This document shows, piece by piece, positions 1-9,263 of a DNA stretch of 30,992 nt. Positions within the stretch are counted from its first letter, which is position 1. Each line of letters opens with the position of its first letter. The position numbers were made by a program, and so were the translations under genes. The notes under the pieces were generated by a model. That model was given only the letters and a program-made list of their open reading frames with translations, did no database searches and was not told the origin of the DNA. This stretch comes from Porticoccus sp. (GTDB lineage Bacteria > Pseudomonadota > Gammaproteobacteria > Pseudomonadales > Porticoccaceae). The DNA lies in the NCBI GenBank assembly GCA_011049795.1, contig DRHD01000304.1, forward strand, positions 1 to 30,992. The letters are read 5' to 3'.

Positions 1-879
1 CAGTTGGAGAGGGAAGGCTTTGAGGTGACCTATCTGGACCCGGATGCTGAGGGCTTTATTCAACCAGAAGCGGTTGCCAGTGCGATCCGGGAAGACACCA
101 CCGTAGTTTCGCTGATGCACGTTAATAACGAGATTGGCACGATCAATGATATTGCGGCTATTGGTGAAATTTGTCGTGAGAATAAAGTGTTTTTCCATGT
201 GGATGGAGCGCAGAGTGCCGGCAAGATCGACATTGATATGGAGACGATGAAGGTCGACCTGATGTCGCTGTCGGCACATAAAATTTATGGCCCCAAGGGT
301 ATCGGTGCACTCTATGTGCGCCGTAAACCGCGGGTGCGGGTTGAGTCGCAAATGCATGGTGGCGGCCATGAGCGTGGTATGCGTTCAGGTACTTTGGCGA
401 CCCATCAGATTGTTGGTATGGGTGAGGCTTTCCGCATAGCTAAAGAGAATATGGTTGAGGAAAACAAGCGTACCCTGGTGTTGAGAAACCGATTGTTGAA
501 TGGCGTTTCCGATATGGAAGAAGTACAGGTTAATGGCTCTTTACAACACAGAGTCGCCGGTAACCTCAATATTAGTTTTTCTTTTGTGGAAGGTGAGTCC
601 CTGATTATGGCGTTAAAAGACTTGGCGGTTTCTTCCGGCTCGGCCTGCACTTCCGCTAGTCTTGAGCCGTCCTATGTGTTGAGGGCTCTGGGGTTGAATG
701 ATGAGCAGGCTCATAGTTCCATTCGATTTTCTATCGGTCGTTTTACCACAGAAGAAGAGATTGATTACGCAGTCGAAAAAGTCCGTGTTGCGGTAACGAA
801 ATTACGTGAGTTGTCCCCGTTATGGGATATGTTTAAAGATGGTGTCGACCTGAGTCAGGTCGAATGGGCTGCGCACTAA
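1..879 (+). CDS. iscS: Cysteine desulfurase IscS (5' end outside the window)
   Basis: PLP-dependent cysteine desulfurase: it takes sulfur from L-cysteine as a persulfide and passes it to IscU and other acceptors in the cytoplasm. The frame is open from base 1, so the gene enters from upstream; about 292 residues remain of a family length near 404. Visible marks are the PLP-lysine segment [12 protein letters not shown] (K in AHK, about residue 93 of the fragment), the RSGT segment (about residue 130) and the active-site loop [10 protein letters not shown] with its catalytic Cys (about residue 217). The C-terminus ends in the hydrophilic tail expected of IscS. iscU follows after 30 nt, so this is the head of the visible ISC operon. 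The usual iscR regulator would lie upstream, out of view. Identity is very secure; only the start is unknown. Confidence 0.97.
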   Translation, partial: QLEREGFEVTYLDPDAEGFIQPEAVASAIREDTTVVSLMHVNNEIGTINDIAAIGEICRENKVFFHVDGAQSAGKIDIDMETMKVDLMSLSAHKIYGPKGIGALYVRRKPRVRVESQMHGGGHERGMRSGTLATHQIVGMGEAFRIAKENMVEENKRTLVLRNRLLNGVSDMEEVQVNGSLQHRVAGNLNISFSFVEGESLIMALKDLAVSSGSACTSASLEPSYVLRALGLNDEQAHSSIRFSIGRFTTEEEIDYAVEKVRVAVTKLRELSPLWDMFKDGVDLSQVEWAAH

Positions 880-909
880 CCCTGGGGCGTTGAACGAAGG
901 AGTTTAATC

Positions 910-1302
910 ATGTCATACAGTGACAAAGTACTTGATCATTACGAAAATCCTCGTAACGTTGGCAAATTGGATGATAAGTCCAGCAATGTGGGTACAGGTA
1001 TGGTGGGTGCGCCCGCCTGTGGCGACGTCATGCGTCTACAAATTCAGGTTGATGATAACGGTGTTATTGAAGATGCCAAGTTCAAAACCTATGGCTGTGG
1101 ATCGGCAATTGCCTCCAGCTCCCTGCTCACTGAGTGGGTCAAGGGTAAGTCGCTGGAGCAAGCCTCAGAGATCAAAAATACTGAGATTGCCGAAGAGTTG
1201 GCATTGCCACCTGTGAAAATTCACTGTTCCGTACTGGCTGAAGATGCCATCAAGGCAGCGGTGAGAGATGTACGACAGAAGCGCGGCGAAGATAGTGAAT
1301 AA
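910..1302 (+). CDS. iscU: Iron-sulfur cluster scaffold IscU
   Basis: Scaffold on which IscS sulfur and iron are assembled into [2Fe-2S] clusters in the cytoplasm. The 130-residue length is close to the family norm of about 128. The three cluster cysteines are present: C37 (in GAPACGD, with D39), C63 (in YGCGSAIASSS) and C106 (in KIHCSVLAED). The chaperone recognition site LPPVK (residues 99-103), bound by HscA, is intact. The ATG at 910 follows AAGGAG at a normal distance. It lies between iscS (30 nt upstream) and iscA (30 nt downstream) and is almost certainly co-transcribed with them. Nothing is unusual in this copy. Confidence 0.98.
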   Translation: MSYSDKVLDHYENPRNVGKLDDKSSNVGTGMVGAPACGDVMRLQIQVDDNGVIEDAKFKTYGCGSAIASSSLLTEWVKGKSLEQASEIKNTEIAEELALPPVKIHCSVLAEDAIKAAVRDVRQKRGEDSE

Positions 1303-1332
1303 ATACAGAACATGCCAAGAGGACACTGAATA

Positions 1333-1656
1333 ATGGCGATTACCATGACAAGTGCAGCTGAGGCGCATGTGGTTAAACATTTGAGTCATCGGGGCCATGG
1401 CCTTGGTATTCGTTTAGGTGTTAAGACCACGGGTTGTTCGGGCTTGTCCTACGTACTTGAGTTTGTGGATGATTTTGAGCCTGAAGATAAAGTGTTCTCC
1501 AGTGGAGAGGCTAAGCTCTTTATTGACCCTAAAAGTCTCTCCTATCTGGATGGTACAGAATTGGATTTTGTTAAAGAGGGACTCAATGAGGGGTTTCAGT
1601 TCAACAACCCCAATGTTAAAGATGAATGCGGTTGTGGTGAAAGCTTCCATGTATAA
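1333..1656 (+). CDS. iscA: A-type iron-sulfur carrier IscA
   Basis: A-type carrier that receives iron or clusters from the ISC scaffold and delivers them to apoproteins. The length of 107 residues matches the family. All three ligand cysteines sit at the canonical positions: C35 (in TTGCSGLSY) and C99/C101 (in DECGCGESF). The ATG at 1333 follows an AAGAGGA ribosome binding site. The early order iscU-iscA-hscB and the C35/C99/C101 spacing favour IscA over the paralogues ErpA or SufA. An 89-base gap containing a small inverted repeat separates it from hscB. Confidence 0.97.
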   Translation: MAITMTSAAEAHVVKHLSHRGHGLGIRLGVKTTGCSGLSYVLEFVDDFEPEDKVFSSGEAKLFIDPKSLSYLDGTELDFVKEGLNEGFQFNNPNVKDECGCGESFHV

Positions 1657-1696
1657 ACGGTAGTGGCTGTCATTCTGGCCCTGCTGCTACTGACCT

Positions 1697-1710
1697 GATA
1701 GCCTGCTATC
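1697..1710 (+). other. Small inverted repeat in the iscA-hscB gap
   Basis: GATAGC and GCTATC flank two bases in the 89-base space after iscA. The perfect loop is too tight, so a folded form would open one or two pairs. There is no T-run, so it is not a standard terminator. It could be an RNA-processing or stability element between the iscSUA and hscBA-fdx halves of the operon. This is inference only. Confidence 0.25.
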
Positions 1711-1745
1711 GGTTTCTACCATTCATTGAGCTAGGTTTATTCATC

Positions 1746-2276
1746 GTGGACTTCACCAGCAACTATTTTGAAATATTTGGCCTGCCTGTTGGGTATCAGG
1801 TTGACCTTGAGTTGCTGGCAAACCGCTATCATCAAATGCAGCGCGAATTTCACCCTGATCGTTATATCAACAAGCCCTCTCAAGAGCAGCGTCTTGCCGT
1901 ACAATATGCCGCAGTGATTAATCAGGCATACACTGAGTTAAAGTCTCCATTACTTCGAGCCCAGCACCTGTTGTCCCTGAGTGGAATTGAGGGCTCGGGT
2001 GAGGCGAGCATAACCCGAGATTCGACTTTTTTGATGCAACAAATCGAGTTGCGCGAAGCATTGTCTGAGGTAAGAGAGGCTGATGAGCCTTTCGTTGTCC
2101 TGGATCGAGTGGCAGGAGAGGCGAGAGAGCAGTATGCCGATTTACAACGAGAATTTGGTCAACAATACAGTCAAGCTGATGTCGAGGATGCTGTTGATAC
2201 AGTGGCAAAGATGCAGTTCTTCAGTAAATTACTGAATGAAGTGGAACAGTTTGAGCAAGAATTAGACGGTGAATAA
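1746..2276 (+). CDS. hscB: Co-chaperone HscB (J-protein)
   Basis: J-domain co-chaperone that brings holo-IscU to the Hsp70 HscA and stimulates its ATPase during cluster transfer. Its 176 residues compare with about 171 in the family. The N-terminal J-domain carries HPD at residues 36-38 (REFHPDRY). The following helix, with LAVQYAAVINQAYTELKSP, is typical of HscB, and the C-terminal part is the three-helix IscU-binding domain. The start is GTG at 1746: translation from it gives the expected MDFTSNYFEIFGLP beginning. It stops 13 nt before hscA. Confidence 0.96.
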   Translation: MDFTSNYFEIFGLPVGYQVDLELLANRYHQMQREFHPDRYINKPSQEQRLAVQYAAVINQAYTELKSPLLRAQHLLSLSGIEGSGEASITRDSTFLMQQIELREALSEVREADEPFVVLDRVAGEAREQYADLQREFGQQYSQADVEDAVDTVAKMQFFSKLLNEVEQFEQELDGE

Positions 2277-2289
2277 ATGGTAATTAATT

Positions 2290-4158
2290 GTGGTCCTGTT
2301 ACAGATTTCTGAACCCGGTCAGTCACCGGAACCCCATCAACGTCGACGTGCCGTAGGGATTGATCTCGGTACGACTAATTCACTTGTTGCGACGGTGAGG
2401 AGTGGTACACCTGAGACCTTACTGGACAGTGAAAACCAGCACTTACTGCCGTCCGTTGTGCATTACATTGCCTCCGGTGAAACTACCGTTGGCCGGAGAG
2501 CTTATGCTCAGTCAGCCGATGATCCCTTGAACACTCTGATTTCGATAAAACGATTTATGGGGCGTGGCATTGAAGATATCAAAACACTTGGAAGTCAGCT
2601 GCCCTATGACATGGTGGCCAGTGATAGTGGTATGCCTAATTTCAACACGGTTGCTGGAGAAATTAGTCCGGTAGCCGCGTCCTCTGAAATTTTGAAGGTG
2701 CTGATTGAACGAGCGGAATTGGCTCTGGATGGGCAACTTGAAGGTGCTGTGATCACAGTGCCAGCCTATTTTGATGAAGCTCAGCGCCAGGCGACTAAGG
2801 ATGCCGCTACTTTGGCAGGCGTCAAAGTGTTGCGTCTGCTCAATGAACCCACGGCTGCAGCGGTGGCCTATGGATTAGATCAGGGTGGTGAAGGCGTCAT
2901 AGCTGTTTACGACCTGGGTGGTGGTACTTTTGATATCTCTATCCTGAGGTTATCTCACGGTGTATTTGAAGTGCTAGCCACCGGTGGTGATTCGGCGCTG
3001 GGCGGAGATGATTTTGACCGAGCACTGGCCCAATGGTTGGGTGAGCAGGCAGCCTTGGGTGACGATTTAAATCCTTCACTGCAGCGCCAGTTGCTGATGG
3101 CAGCCCGAAGTGCGAAGGAGTCTCTTTCCAGTCAGCTTCAGGTAGAGATTTCAGTAGCGGGTTGGACGGGTGAGCTGAAGCGAGAACAACTAGATCGACT
3201 GATTGACCCCCTGATTGATAAAACACTGAGAGCTTGTAAGCGCTCTCTACGCGATGCTGGGCTAAAGCCAGAAGATGTTGCCAATGTGATCATGGTGGGT
3301 GGTTCAACGCGCACCCTGCGGGTACGTGAAAAAGTGACAGAAGCCTTTGGCAAGCAACCGCTGGTAGATATTGACCCAGATAGGGTGGTCGCTATCGGCG
3401 CAGCGCTTCAGGCCGATGTGCTCGTAGGCAACAAGCCGGGCGATGAAATGCTGCTGTTGGACGTGATTCCTCTCTCTCTAGGTATCGAAACCATGGGGGG
3501 GTTGATGGAGAAGATTATTCATCGTAATACAACTATTCCCGTGGCCAAAGCACAGGATTTTACCACCTTCAAGGATGGTCAGGTAGCCATGGCTATCCAT
3601 GTGCTTCAGGGTGAACGTGAGTTGATTTCCCATAGTCGTTCTCTGGCACGTTTTGAATTACGGGGAATCCCACCTATGGTTGCCGGAGCAGCCAAAATTA
3701 GGGTGAGTTTTCAGGTGGATGCTGATGGCTTGCTAAATGTTTCGGCTAAGGAGCTGAACAGTGGTGTGGAAGCCCGTGTGGAGGTGAAGCCATCCTATGG
3801 GCTCAATGATGAGGATATCACCCGGATGCTTAAGGAGTCCTACACCCATGCCCGGGAGGATATGCAGGCAAGGGCACTCCGCGAACAACAGGTTGATGCG
3901 GATAGGATGTATGAAGACCTACTTGTGGCTCTGAATCAGGATGGCCGTCAGTTGCTTAGCGATAAAGAATATCACTGCCTGGAAGCAGCATTGGATGATT
4001 TGAAGCAGGTCCGTTTAAGTACCAATCACCGGGAAATTGCTCGTCACATTGAAATGGTGTCAAAGACCAGCGAGGAATTTGCTGCCCGCCGTATGAATGC
4101 GAGTATCCAGAAAGCACTGACAGGGCACAGCCTCAGCGAAATAGAGAAGGGTGTGTGA
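2290..4158 (+). CDS. hscA: Hsp70-type chaperone HscA
   Basis: Specialised Hsp70 that binds the LPPVK site of IscU and drives cluster release at the expense of ATP. Its 622 residues are close to the family value of about 616. The ATPase domain shows [14 protein letters not shown] near residue 24, the segment [31 protein letters not shown] and the GGSTR phosphate loop. The substrate-binding domain and helical lid follow. The GTG start at 2290 gives [19 protein letters not shown], which aligns with the known HscA N-terminus. The fdx ATG lies one base after the hscA stop, indicating translational coupling. Confidence 0.98.
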   Translation: MVLLQISEPGQSPEPHQRRRAVGIDLGTTNSLVATVRSGTPETLLDSENQHLLPSVVHYIASGETTVGRRAYAQSADDPLNTLISIKRFMGRGIEDIKTLGSQLPYDMVASDSGMPNFNTVAGEISPVAASSEILKVLIERAELALDGQLEGAVITVPAYFDEAQRQATKDAATLAGVKVLRLLNEPTAAAVAYGLDQGGEGVIAVYDLGGGTFDISILRLSHGVFEVLATGGDSALGGDDFDRALAQWLGEQAALGDDLNPSLQRQLLMAARSAKESLSSQLQVEISVAGWTGELKREQLDRLIDPLIDKTLRACKRSLRDAGLKPEDVANVIMVGGSTRTLRVREKVTEAFGKQPLVDIDPDRVVAIGAALQADVLVGNKPGDEMLLLDVIPLSLGIETMGGLMEKIIHRNTTIPVAKAQDFTTFKDGQVAMAIHVLQGERELISHSRSLARFELRGIPPMVAGAAKIRVSFQVDADGLLNVSAKELNSGVEARVEVKPSYGLNDEDITRMLKESYTHAREDMQARALREQQVDADRMYEDLLVALNQDGRQLLSDKEYHCLEAALDDLKQVRLSTNHREIARHIEMVSKTSEEFAARRMNASIQKALTGHSLSEIEKGV

Positions 4159-4159
4159 C

Positions 4160-4498
4160 ATGCCAAAAATTGTGTTTTTGCCCGATGACAATATCTGCCC
4201 CGAAGGCGTTGTAGTTGATGTGGAGCCCGGAAAAAGTATTTGTGAGGTGGCGTTGGAAGAAGGTATCGAGATTGAGCATGCCTGTGAACTGTCCTGTGCT
4301 TGTACCACCTGCCATGTGTATATCCGCGAAGGGTTTGATTCTTTAGATGAGGCAGATGAGCTGGAGGAAGATTTTCTGGACAAGGCTTGGGGGGTAGACC
4401 CTGATTCCAGACTTAGTTGTCAGGCAGTCGTTGGTAATGAAGACTTGGTCGTAGAAATCCCCAAATATACTATTAATATGGTATCCGAGAAGCATTAG
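4160..4498 (+). CDS. fdx: [2Fe-2S] ferredoxin of the ISC system
   Basis: Adrenodoxin-type [2Fe-2S] ferredoxin that supplies electrons for cluster assembly on IscU. The cluster ligands are C42, C48 and C51 (in ACELSCACTTC) and C87 (in RLSCQA); C46 is an extra conserved Cys. The length is 112 residues. An in-frame GTG at 4151 would overlap hscA by 8 nt and add three residues. The ATG at 4160 is preferred because family members begin MPKI at this point. The C-terminus EIPKYTIN is diagnostic of Fdx of the isc operon. Confidence 0.97.
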   Translation: MPKIVFLPDDNICPEGVVVDVEPGKSICEVALEEGIEIEHACELSCACTTCHVYIREGFDSLDEADELEEDFLDKAWGVDPDSRLSCQAVVGNEDLVVEIPKYTINMVSEKH

Positions 4499-4508
4499 GA
4501 GGTCAGCT

Positions 4509-4709
4509 GTGTCGCTGAAGTGGTCAGATATACAAGATATTGCCATAGAGTTATCGGAATCTCATACTGAAGCTGACCCCCATTACGTCAACTTTGTTGA
4601 CCTTCGCAACTGGGTGTTGGCATTGGCAGATTTTGATGATGACCCAGACCGCTGTGGTGAAAAGGTTCTGGAAGCAATCCAGATGGCATGGATCGACGAA
4701 CTCGATTAG
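4509..4709 (+). CDS. iscX: IscX, small acidic ISC accessory protein
   Basis: Small acidic protein that binds IscS and iron and modulates cluster assembly. Its 66 residues match the family, with the typical beginning SLKWSDIQDIAIEL, the central DPHYVNFVDL and the ending EAIQMAWIDE. The start is GTG at 4509, preceded by AGGAGG (4497-4502) at good spacing. It ends the ISC operon proper, and the c-di-GMP enzyme begins 38 nt later. Confidence 0.96.
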   Translation: MSLKWSDIQDIAIELSESHTEADPHYVNFVDLRNWVLALADFDDDPDRCGEKVLEAIQMAWIDELD

Positions 4710-4747
4710 AATACCACCAAGCGATAGTAATGGACTAAGGAGTGTTA

Positions 4748-6673
4748 ATGAGCTCTAAAGAAGAGCTTTATAAAGTACTGGTTGAATCAGTTCCCTACGG
4801 CACTCTTTTCTTTGCTTACGGCGTCTGTATCGACGCCAACAAAAATGCGCTTGAGCTCCTTGGGTGTGAACTAAAACAACTGGTTGGCGTCTCTCTCGAC
4901 AGTATCACTGGTGATGAATCTACCGCTTTGGTGGATCTTAAACTGCAGCTCAAAAAAGCACTTCGTGACCGCAACCAAGAGGTCGTGTGGCAGTGTCCTT
5001 CGAACGGTAGTCCTACAGAGGTCACCATAAATATCGTCTATGTCACGGAAGATGGCAAAGAATTGGTGGTGATGCTGAACCGACCCCAGTCTGGTGCAGA
5101 GCTAATTCTTGATAAACAAGATGATACGCAGGATTTTTCCACATCATCAGAAGTGCCTTCCTCGGTAGAAAAACACCCAGCAGAAACGCAGCCAACGGCT
5201 GAACCGAAAGGTTTTGAATCGAGGATAGATCCTTTGCGCGTTGATCCTGAGTTGGTGGCTCATCCGTTAGAAGGTGAGGTTGTCCTCAATGTAGATGGTA
5301 TTGATCCTCCTATCCTAGCCGAGCAAGTAGCCGATACGAATAGCCCTCAACCCTGGGAAAAGGCGACCCGGGATCATTACTTCGACGCGTTGACTAATCT
5401 GCCAAATCGACAAATGTTAATTCAAACAGTGGCTACCTTTTTGGAAGAGCACCAGGGGCAGCAGGTGTGTGGTGCGATGATGATGTTAGATCTGGACCAC
5501 TTCAAGGATATCAATGATTCCTGGGGCCATAATGTCGGTGATCAGGTGATCAAAAAAGTGGGGCGAGCCGTTGCCAGTCTGGTCACGGGCGACAATATGT
5601 TGGCTCGAATGAGCGGTGATGAATTTGTATTGTTCATTCCACAATTATCAGACAATATTTCACAAGCTGCCTGGGACGCTCAAGCAGTTGCTGAAAAGAT
5701 CGGAGAGGCCGTGGCCACCCCGCTATTTCTTGATGGCCACGAGGTCATTCTTACCGCGAGTGTCGGCATTGCTTTGCTGACTGACTCCAGTATCACCGCT
5801 GACCGTGTATTGCAGTATGCAGACACTGCAATGTATGAGGCGAAGAGAAAGGGTCGTAATAGTATCGCCTTTTTTGACCCCTGTATTATCGAAAAGGCGC
5901 AGCGTCAGATCGCTATGAATACTCGGTTGCGGAAAGCCATGGACAACCATGAGTTCGTGCTCTATGTGCAGCCTCAGATTAATGTTCAAACTGGCGAGCT
6001 TATGGGTGGCGAAGCGCTATTGCGCTGGATGAATGCTGACAAGATTACCAATATGCCTTCTGAGTTTATCCCGGTGCTGGAGTCCTCGGGATTGATTGTA
6101 GATGTGGGGCGCTGGGTTATTCGAACAGCTTGTGAGTATGTTCGTAACTTTCTTGACCAGGGTATTTGGGCTGAGCATATGAGGCTAAGTATTAATATCA
6201 GCCCTCGTCAGTTTCGCGATCCACAATTATTTGAGATCGTTCAGCACAGTATGAAGAGCTACAATATTGATCCGAAGTACATTAACTTTGAAGTGACAGA
6301 AAACTTGGTGATCGAGGATGTAGACGAAGCCATAAAAAAGATGGAGGCCATTAAGTCTCTGGGCTCGATGTTTTCAATTGATGATTTTGGCATTGGCTAC
6401 TCTTCCATGATTTACCTTAAGCGATTACCCTTCGATCACCTCAAGATAGACCGTGAGTTTATTCGCAACATTCATCGCGACCCTGACAGCCGGGGTGTAG
6501 TGGAAGCCATTATGGCGGTTTCCAAACAATATGGCCTGCAAGTGACAGCAGAAGGGGTAGAAAATCGTGAGGCATTAGAAATACTGAAGGAGTTGGGTTG
6601 TCACTTCTATCAAGGCGCCCATTTCAGTATGCCGGTACCCTGTGATCGGTTTACAAAATTACTGGCTGCATGA
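4748..6673 (+). CDS. PAS-GGDEF-EAL cyclic-di-GMP enzyme
   Basis: Predicted cytoplasmic c-di-GMP signalling protein of 641 residues with no visible membrane segment. Residues 1-112 resemble a PAS sensor domain with cysteines C27, C40 and C83. Residues 113-205 are an acidic, proline-containing linker. Residues 206-378 form the GGDEF domain, whose signature reads SGDEF (289-293), a substitution seen in some active cyclases. No RxxD inhibitory site is found in the aligned position. Residues 385-640 form the EAL domain with the usual catalytic set: GEALLRW (421-427), SINIS, FEVTEN, DDFG (545-548), LKIDREF and TAEGVE. This points to a working phosphodiesterase and a possible cyclase; the net direction cannot be told from sequence. 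The ATG at 4748 is chosen because AAGGAG (4737-4742) lies 5 nt before it; a GTG at 4742 would overlap that site. It may be co-transcribed with iscX. Confidence 0.93.
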   Translation: MSSKEELYKVLVESVPYGTLFFAYGVCIDANKNALELLGCELKQLVGVSLDSITGDESTALVDLKLQLKKALRDRNQEVVWQCPSNGSPTEVTINIVYVTEDGKELVVMLNRPQSGAELILDKQDDTQDFSTSSEVPSSVEKHPAETQPTAEPKGFESRIDPLRVDPELVAHPLEGEVVLNVDGIDPPILAEQVADTNSPQPWEKATRDHYFDALTNLPNRQMLIQTVATFLEEHQGQQVCGAMMMLDLDHFKDINDSWGHNVGDQVIKKVGRAVASLVTGDNMLARMSGDEFVLFIPQLSDNISQAAWDAQAVAEKIGEAVATPLFLDGHEVILTASVGIALLTDSSITADRVLQYADTAMYEAKRKGRNSIAFFDPCIIEKAQRQIAMNTRLRKAMDNHEFVLYVQPQINVQTGELMGGEALLRWMNADKITNMPSEFIPVLESSGLIVDVGRWVIRTACEYVRNFLDQGIWAEHMRLSINISPRQFRDPQLFEIVQHSMKSYNIDPKYINFEVTENLVIEDVDEAIKKMEAIKSLGSMFSIDDFGIGYSSMIYLKRLPFDHLKIDREFIRNIHRDPDSRGVVEAIMAVSKQYGLQVTAEGVENREALEILKELGCHFYQGAHFSMPVPCDRFTKLLAA

Positions 6674-6709
6674 GCCATCTATTTACCTAATCGTTGTTCA
6701 TGCTATTCC

Positions 6710-6738
6710 TTGTAACCCTTTGTCTTCGGGAGTAAAAT
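6710..6738 (+). promoter_or_regulatory. Candidate sigma-70 promoter for ndk
   Basis: TTGTAA (6710-6715) and TAAAAT (6733-6738) are separated by 17 bases in the 149-base gap before ndk. The -10 element lies about 85 bases upstream of the ndk ATG. The same segment has a weak GGGAG/CTCCC repeat followed by CTTTTT that could also serve as a modest terminator for the preceding gene. Judged by eye only. Confidence 0.45.
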
Positions 6739-6822
6739 CCTCCCCCTTTTTATAGGTGAGTCGAGCCGTTGGGCGGCCCCGACCTACTATGTTGTACAAA
6801 CCATTATTCTGGAGACCCCTTA

Positions 6823-7248
6823 ATGGCTATTGAACGTACCCTTTCTATTATCAAGCCCGATGCAGTTGCCAAAAATGTTATTGGCAAAATCTATGAGCGT
6901 TTTGAAGGCGCCGGTCTGAAAATTGTGGCTGCAAAAATGCAACACCTCTCTGAAGAGAAAGCGGGTGGCTTCTACGCCGAACATAAGGAACGTCCATTTT
7001 ACGCCGACTTGGTTGGTTTCATGACTTCAGGCCCCGTCGTGATTCAGGTGCTGGAAGGTGAAGATGCCATCATTAAAAATCGCGACCTGATGGGTGCTAC
7101 GAACCCAAAGGAAGCCGATGCTGGAACAATTCGTGCGGACTTTGCTGAGTCTATTGATGCCAATGCAGTTCATGGTTCTGACTCTACTGCCTCTGCAGAA
7201 CGTGAAGTGGCTTATTTCTTTAGCAATGATGAAGTTTGCCCTCGTTAA
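6823..7248 (+). CDS. ndk: Nucleoside-diphosphate kinase
   Basis: Transfers the gamma phosphate of ATP to nucleoside diphosphates through a phosphohistidine, balancing NTP and dNTP pools in the cytoplasm. The 141 residues match the bacterial length. The catalytic H117 lies in NAVHGSDS, and the N-terminus [15 protein letters not shown] is typical. An in-frame upstream start at 6769 would add 18 unlike residues. The ATG at 6823, preceded by TGGAGA, is the right one. It is followed after 24 nt by rlmN, the standard arrangement in this class. Confidence 0.97.
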   Translation: MAIERTLSIIKPDAVAKNVIGKIYERFEGAGLKIVAAKMQHLSEEKAGGFYAEHKERPFYADLVGFMTSGPVVIQVLEGEDAIIKNRDLMGATNPKEADAGTIRADFAESIDANAVHGSDSTASAEREVAYFFSNDEVCPR

Positions 7249-7272
7249 GTGTATCGATAAACGGGATATTTT

Positions 7273-8436
7273 ATGAGCGCAAGCGGCGCTGAAATAACTC
7301 AAACAGAAGAGCCCCAGAAGGTTAAAGTGAACCTCCTGGGGCTTTCTGCTGAAAAGCTCTCCTTGTTTTTTGCCGACATTGGTGAAAAGCCGTTCCGTGC
7401 AATTCAGGTTTTAAAGTGGATACACCAAATGGGTGTGGACGACTTTGATCAGATGACAAACCTGTCAAAGGGCTTGCGTGAGCGACTGAAAGAGACGGCT
7501 GAAATTGTGGCCCCGGAAGTGGTCAGTCAACAAGATTCTGTCGACGGGACAACCAAGTGGCTTATTCGAGTCAATGGTGGGAGTTGCATCGAGACTGTCT
7601 TTATTCCTGAAAAGAATCGAGGGACTCTTTGTATTTCTTCGCAAATTGGTTGTTCTCTTGACTGCAGTTTTTGTGCCACAGGTAAGCAGGGGTTTAACCG
7701 TGACCTAACCGCTGCAGAAATTATTGGACAAGTATGGATTGCGGCAAAATCCTTTGGCTCTCTTGGGCCTAAAGCAGAGCGTGTTGTAAGTAATGTAGTG
7801 CTGATGGGAATGGGGGAGCCATTGTTGAATTTTGACAATGTGGTCGATGCCATGAGTCTAATGCTCCATGATAATGCCTACGGATTATCAAAGCGTCGAG
7901 TGACCTTGAGTACTTCTGGTGTTGTACCTATGTTGGATCGGCTTGGCGATGTCATTGATGTATCACTGGCGATATCTCTTCATGCGCCCAATGATAAACT
8001 ACGAAACGAATTGGTCCCCATTAACAAAAAGTACCCCATAGCAATGCTGTTGGATTCGGCACGGCGTTATCTGGACAAAATGCCCGATAAACGCCGTAAA
8101 ATTACCATTGAATATACCCTGATAGATCAGGTAAATGACCGTAATGAACATGCACATGAGCTGGCCGAATTACTCAGCGATATTCCCTGTAAGATTAATT
8201 TGATACCGTTTAATTCCTTTGATGGTTCGGACTATAGGCGAGTGTCTAATACCACGTTGAGTCGATTTAGAGATATCCTACATAATGCAGGTCATACTGC
8301 TACTATCAGGACAACCCGGGGTGATGATATTGCTGCGGCTTGTGGTCAATTGGCAGGCGCGGTGAATGATAAAACCCGGCGTAGTGAACGATACCGGCGT
8401 CAGAATCAGGAGCAACCAGTCAGGTTTGTGAACTGA
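7273..8436 (+). CDS. rlmN: Dual-specificity RNA methyltransferase RlmN
   Basis: Radical-SAM enzyme that methylates C2 of A2503 in 23S rRNA and of A37 in certain tRNAs. The length is 387 residues. The radical-SAM cluster motif is C127-C131-C134 (GCSLDCSFC). The [12 protein letters not shown] segment (residues 179-190) contacts SAM. The second catalytic cysteine is C357 ([10 protein letters not shown]). RlmN rather than Cfr is supported by genomic position between ndk and pilW. The N-terminal 20 residues are polar and may be variable. The start at 7273 follows a weak ribosome binding site. Confidence 0.96.
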   Translation: MSASGAEITQTEEPQKVKVNLLGLSAEKLSLFFADIGEKPFRAIQVLKWIHQMGVDDFDQMTNLSKGLRERLKETAEIVAPEVVSQQDSVDGTTKWLIRVNGGSCIETVFIPEKNRGTLCISSQIGCSLDCSFCATGKQGFNRDLTAAEIIGQVWIAAKSFGSLGPKAERVVSNVVLMGMGEPLLNFDNVVDAMSLMLHDNAYGLSKRRVTLSTSGVVPMLDRLGDVIDVSLAISLHAPNDKLRNELVPINKKYPIAMLLDSARRYLDKMPDKRRKITIEYTLIDQVNDRNEHAHELAELLSDIPCKINLIPFNSFDGSDYRRVSNTTLSRFRDILHNAGHTATIRTTRGDDIAAACGQLAGAVNDKTRRSERYRRQNQEQPVRFVN

Positions 8437-8441
8437 ATATT

Positions 8442-9263
8442 ATGATGGGTGAAAGCATGGAAACAGCAGTACAAAAACGATCAGCACCATGCTTGGTTGT
8501 GTGGGTTTTCTCCGCATTATTGGTGGCGAGTTGTACCACCACGACCACTATAAATGGCGTAAAAGAAGAGCCTGTTGCCGATAGTAAAATAGTGGAAAAC
8601 CGTATTCAGTTGGCATTAGGTTATATGTCAAAAGGTGATCACGAAGGTGCTCGGCTGAATTTGAATAAAGCCATGGCGGTGAACAGCCGCTCACCAGAGC
8701 TTCACGATGTCTGGGCATTGTTGTATCAGAAGGAAGGAGAGTTTGGTGAAGCTGAGGCACACTATAAAAAGGCCCTGTCTTACGACCCATTATTTACTCG
8801 GGGTCGTAGTAACTATGGTCTTTTTCTTCTCCGTCAGGGCCGTTATGAGGAAGCTTATCAACAGTTTTCCAAAGGAGCTGAAGACTTGGGTTATCCCCGG
8901 CGAGCTGAAATGTTCTACAAAGTGGGTATAGCTGCTCTGCAACTGGGTAAGGTGGCTGAAGCAGAGAATGCCTTCACCCGTGCCATTGTATTAAATCCCC
9001 AGTTGTCTGGTGCTTACCTTGAGCTGGCTGAACTGGCCTACAATCGTGAAAATTACCCAAGGGCCAAGCAATTATTAACTGAGTATAACAATTTCAAGAA
9101 AGGCCCCAGTCCAAAGGAGCTTTGGTTGGGTGTAAGGTTGGAACGCAGTTTAGGAGATAAGGATGCTGAGGCTAGCCAGGGTTTGGCATTAAGAAATTTA
9201 TTTCCCGATTCCCGAGAAAATCAGGAATACCAGAGCTGGCTGAAAAATGAGCGAAAAAAATAA
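8442..9263 (+). CDS. pilW: Type IV pilus biogenesis lipoprotein PilW/PilF (TPR)
   Basis: TPR lipoprotein of the pilotin type, which helps the PilQ secretin assemble in the outer membrane for type IV pili. The N-terminus has a signal peptide ending in a lipobox LVASC (Cys 31 from this start), followed by a TTTTT stretch. The rest is a series of TPR repeats (for example LAELAYNRENYPRAKQLL). Its position between rlmN and rodZ is the standard site of pilW/pilF. The start is uncertain: ATG at 8442, 8445 or 8457 are all in frame, and 8457 gives a more usual signal peptide length. The gene overlaps rodZ by 17 nt. Confidence 0.9.
   Translation: MMGESMETAVQKRSAPCLVVWVFSALLVASCTTTTTINGVKEEPVADSKIVENRIQLALGYMSKGDHEGARLNLNKAMAVNSRSPELHDVWALLYQKEGEFGEAEAHYKKALSYDPLFTRGRSNYGLFLLRQGRYEEAYQQFSKGAEDLGYPRRAEMFYKVGIAALQLGKVAEAENAFTRAIVLNPQLSGAYLELAELAYNRENYPRAKQLLTEYNNFKKGPSPKELWLGVRLERSLGDKDAEASQGLALRNLFPDSRENQEYQSWLKNERKK

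Noticed and set aside
4151..4160. GTG at 4151 as the ferredoxin start
   Set aside because: It would overlap hscA by 8 nt and add residues not seen in the family; ATG at 4160 gives the expected MPKI start.
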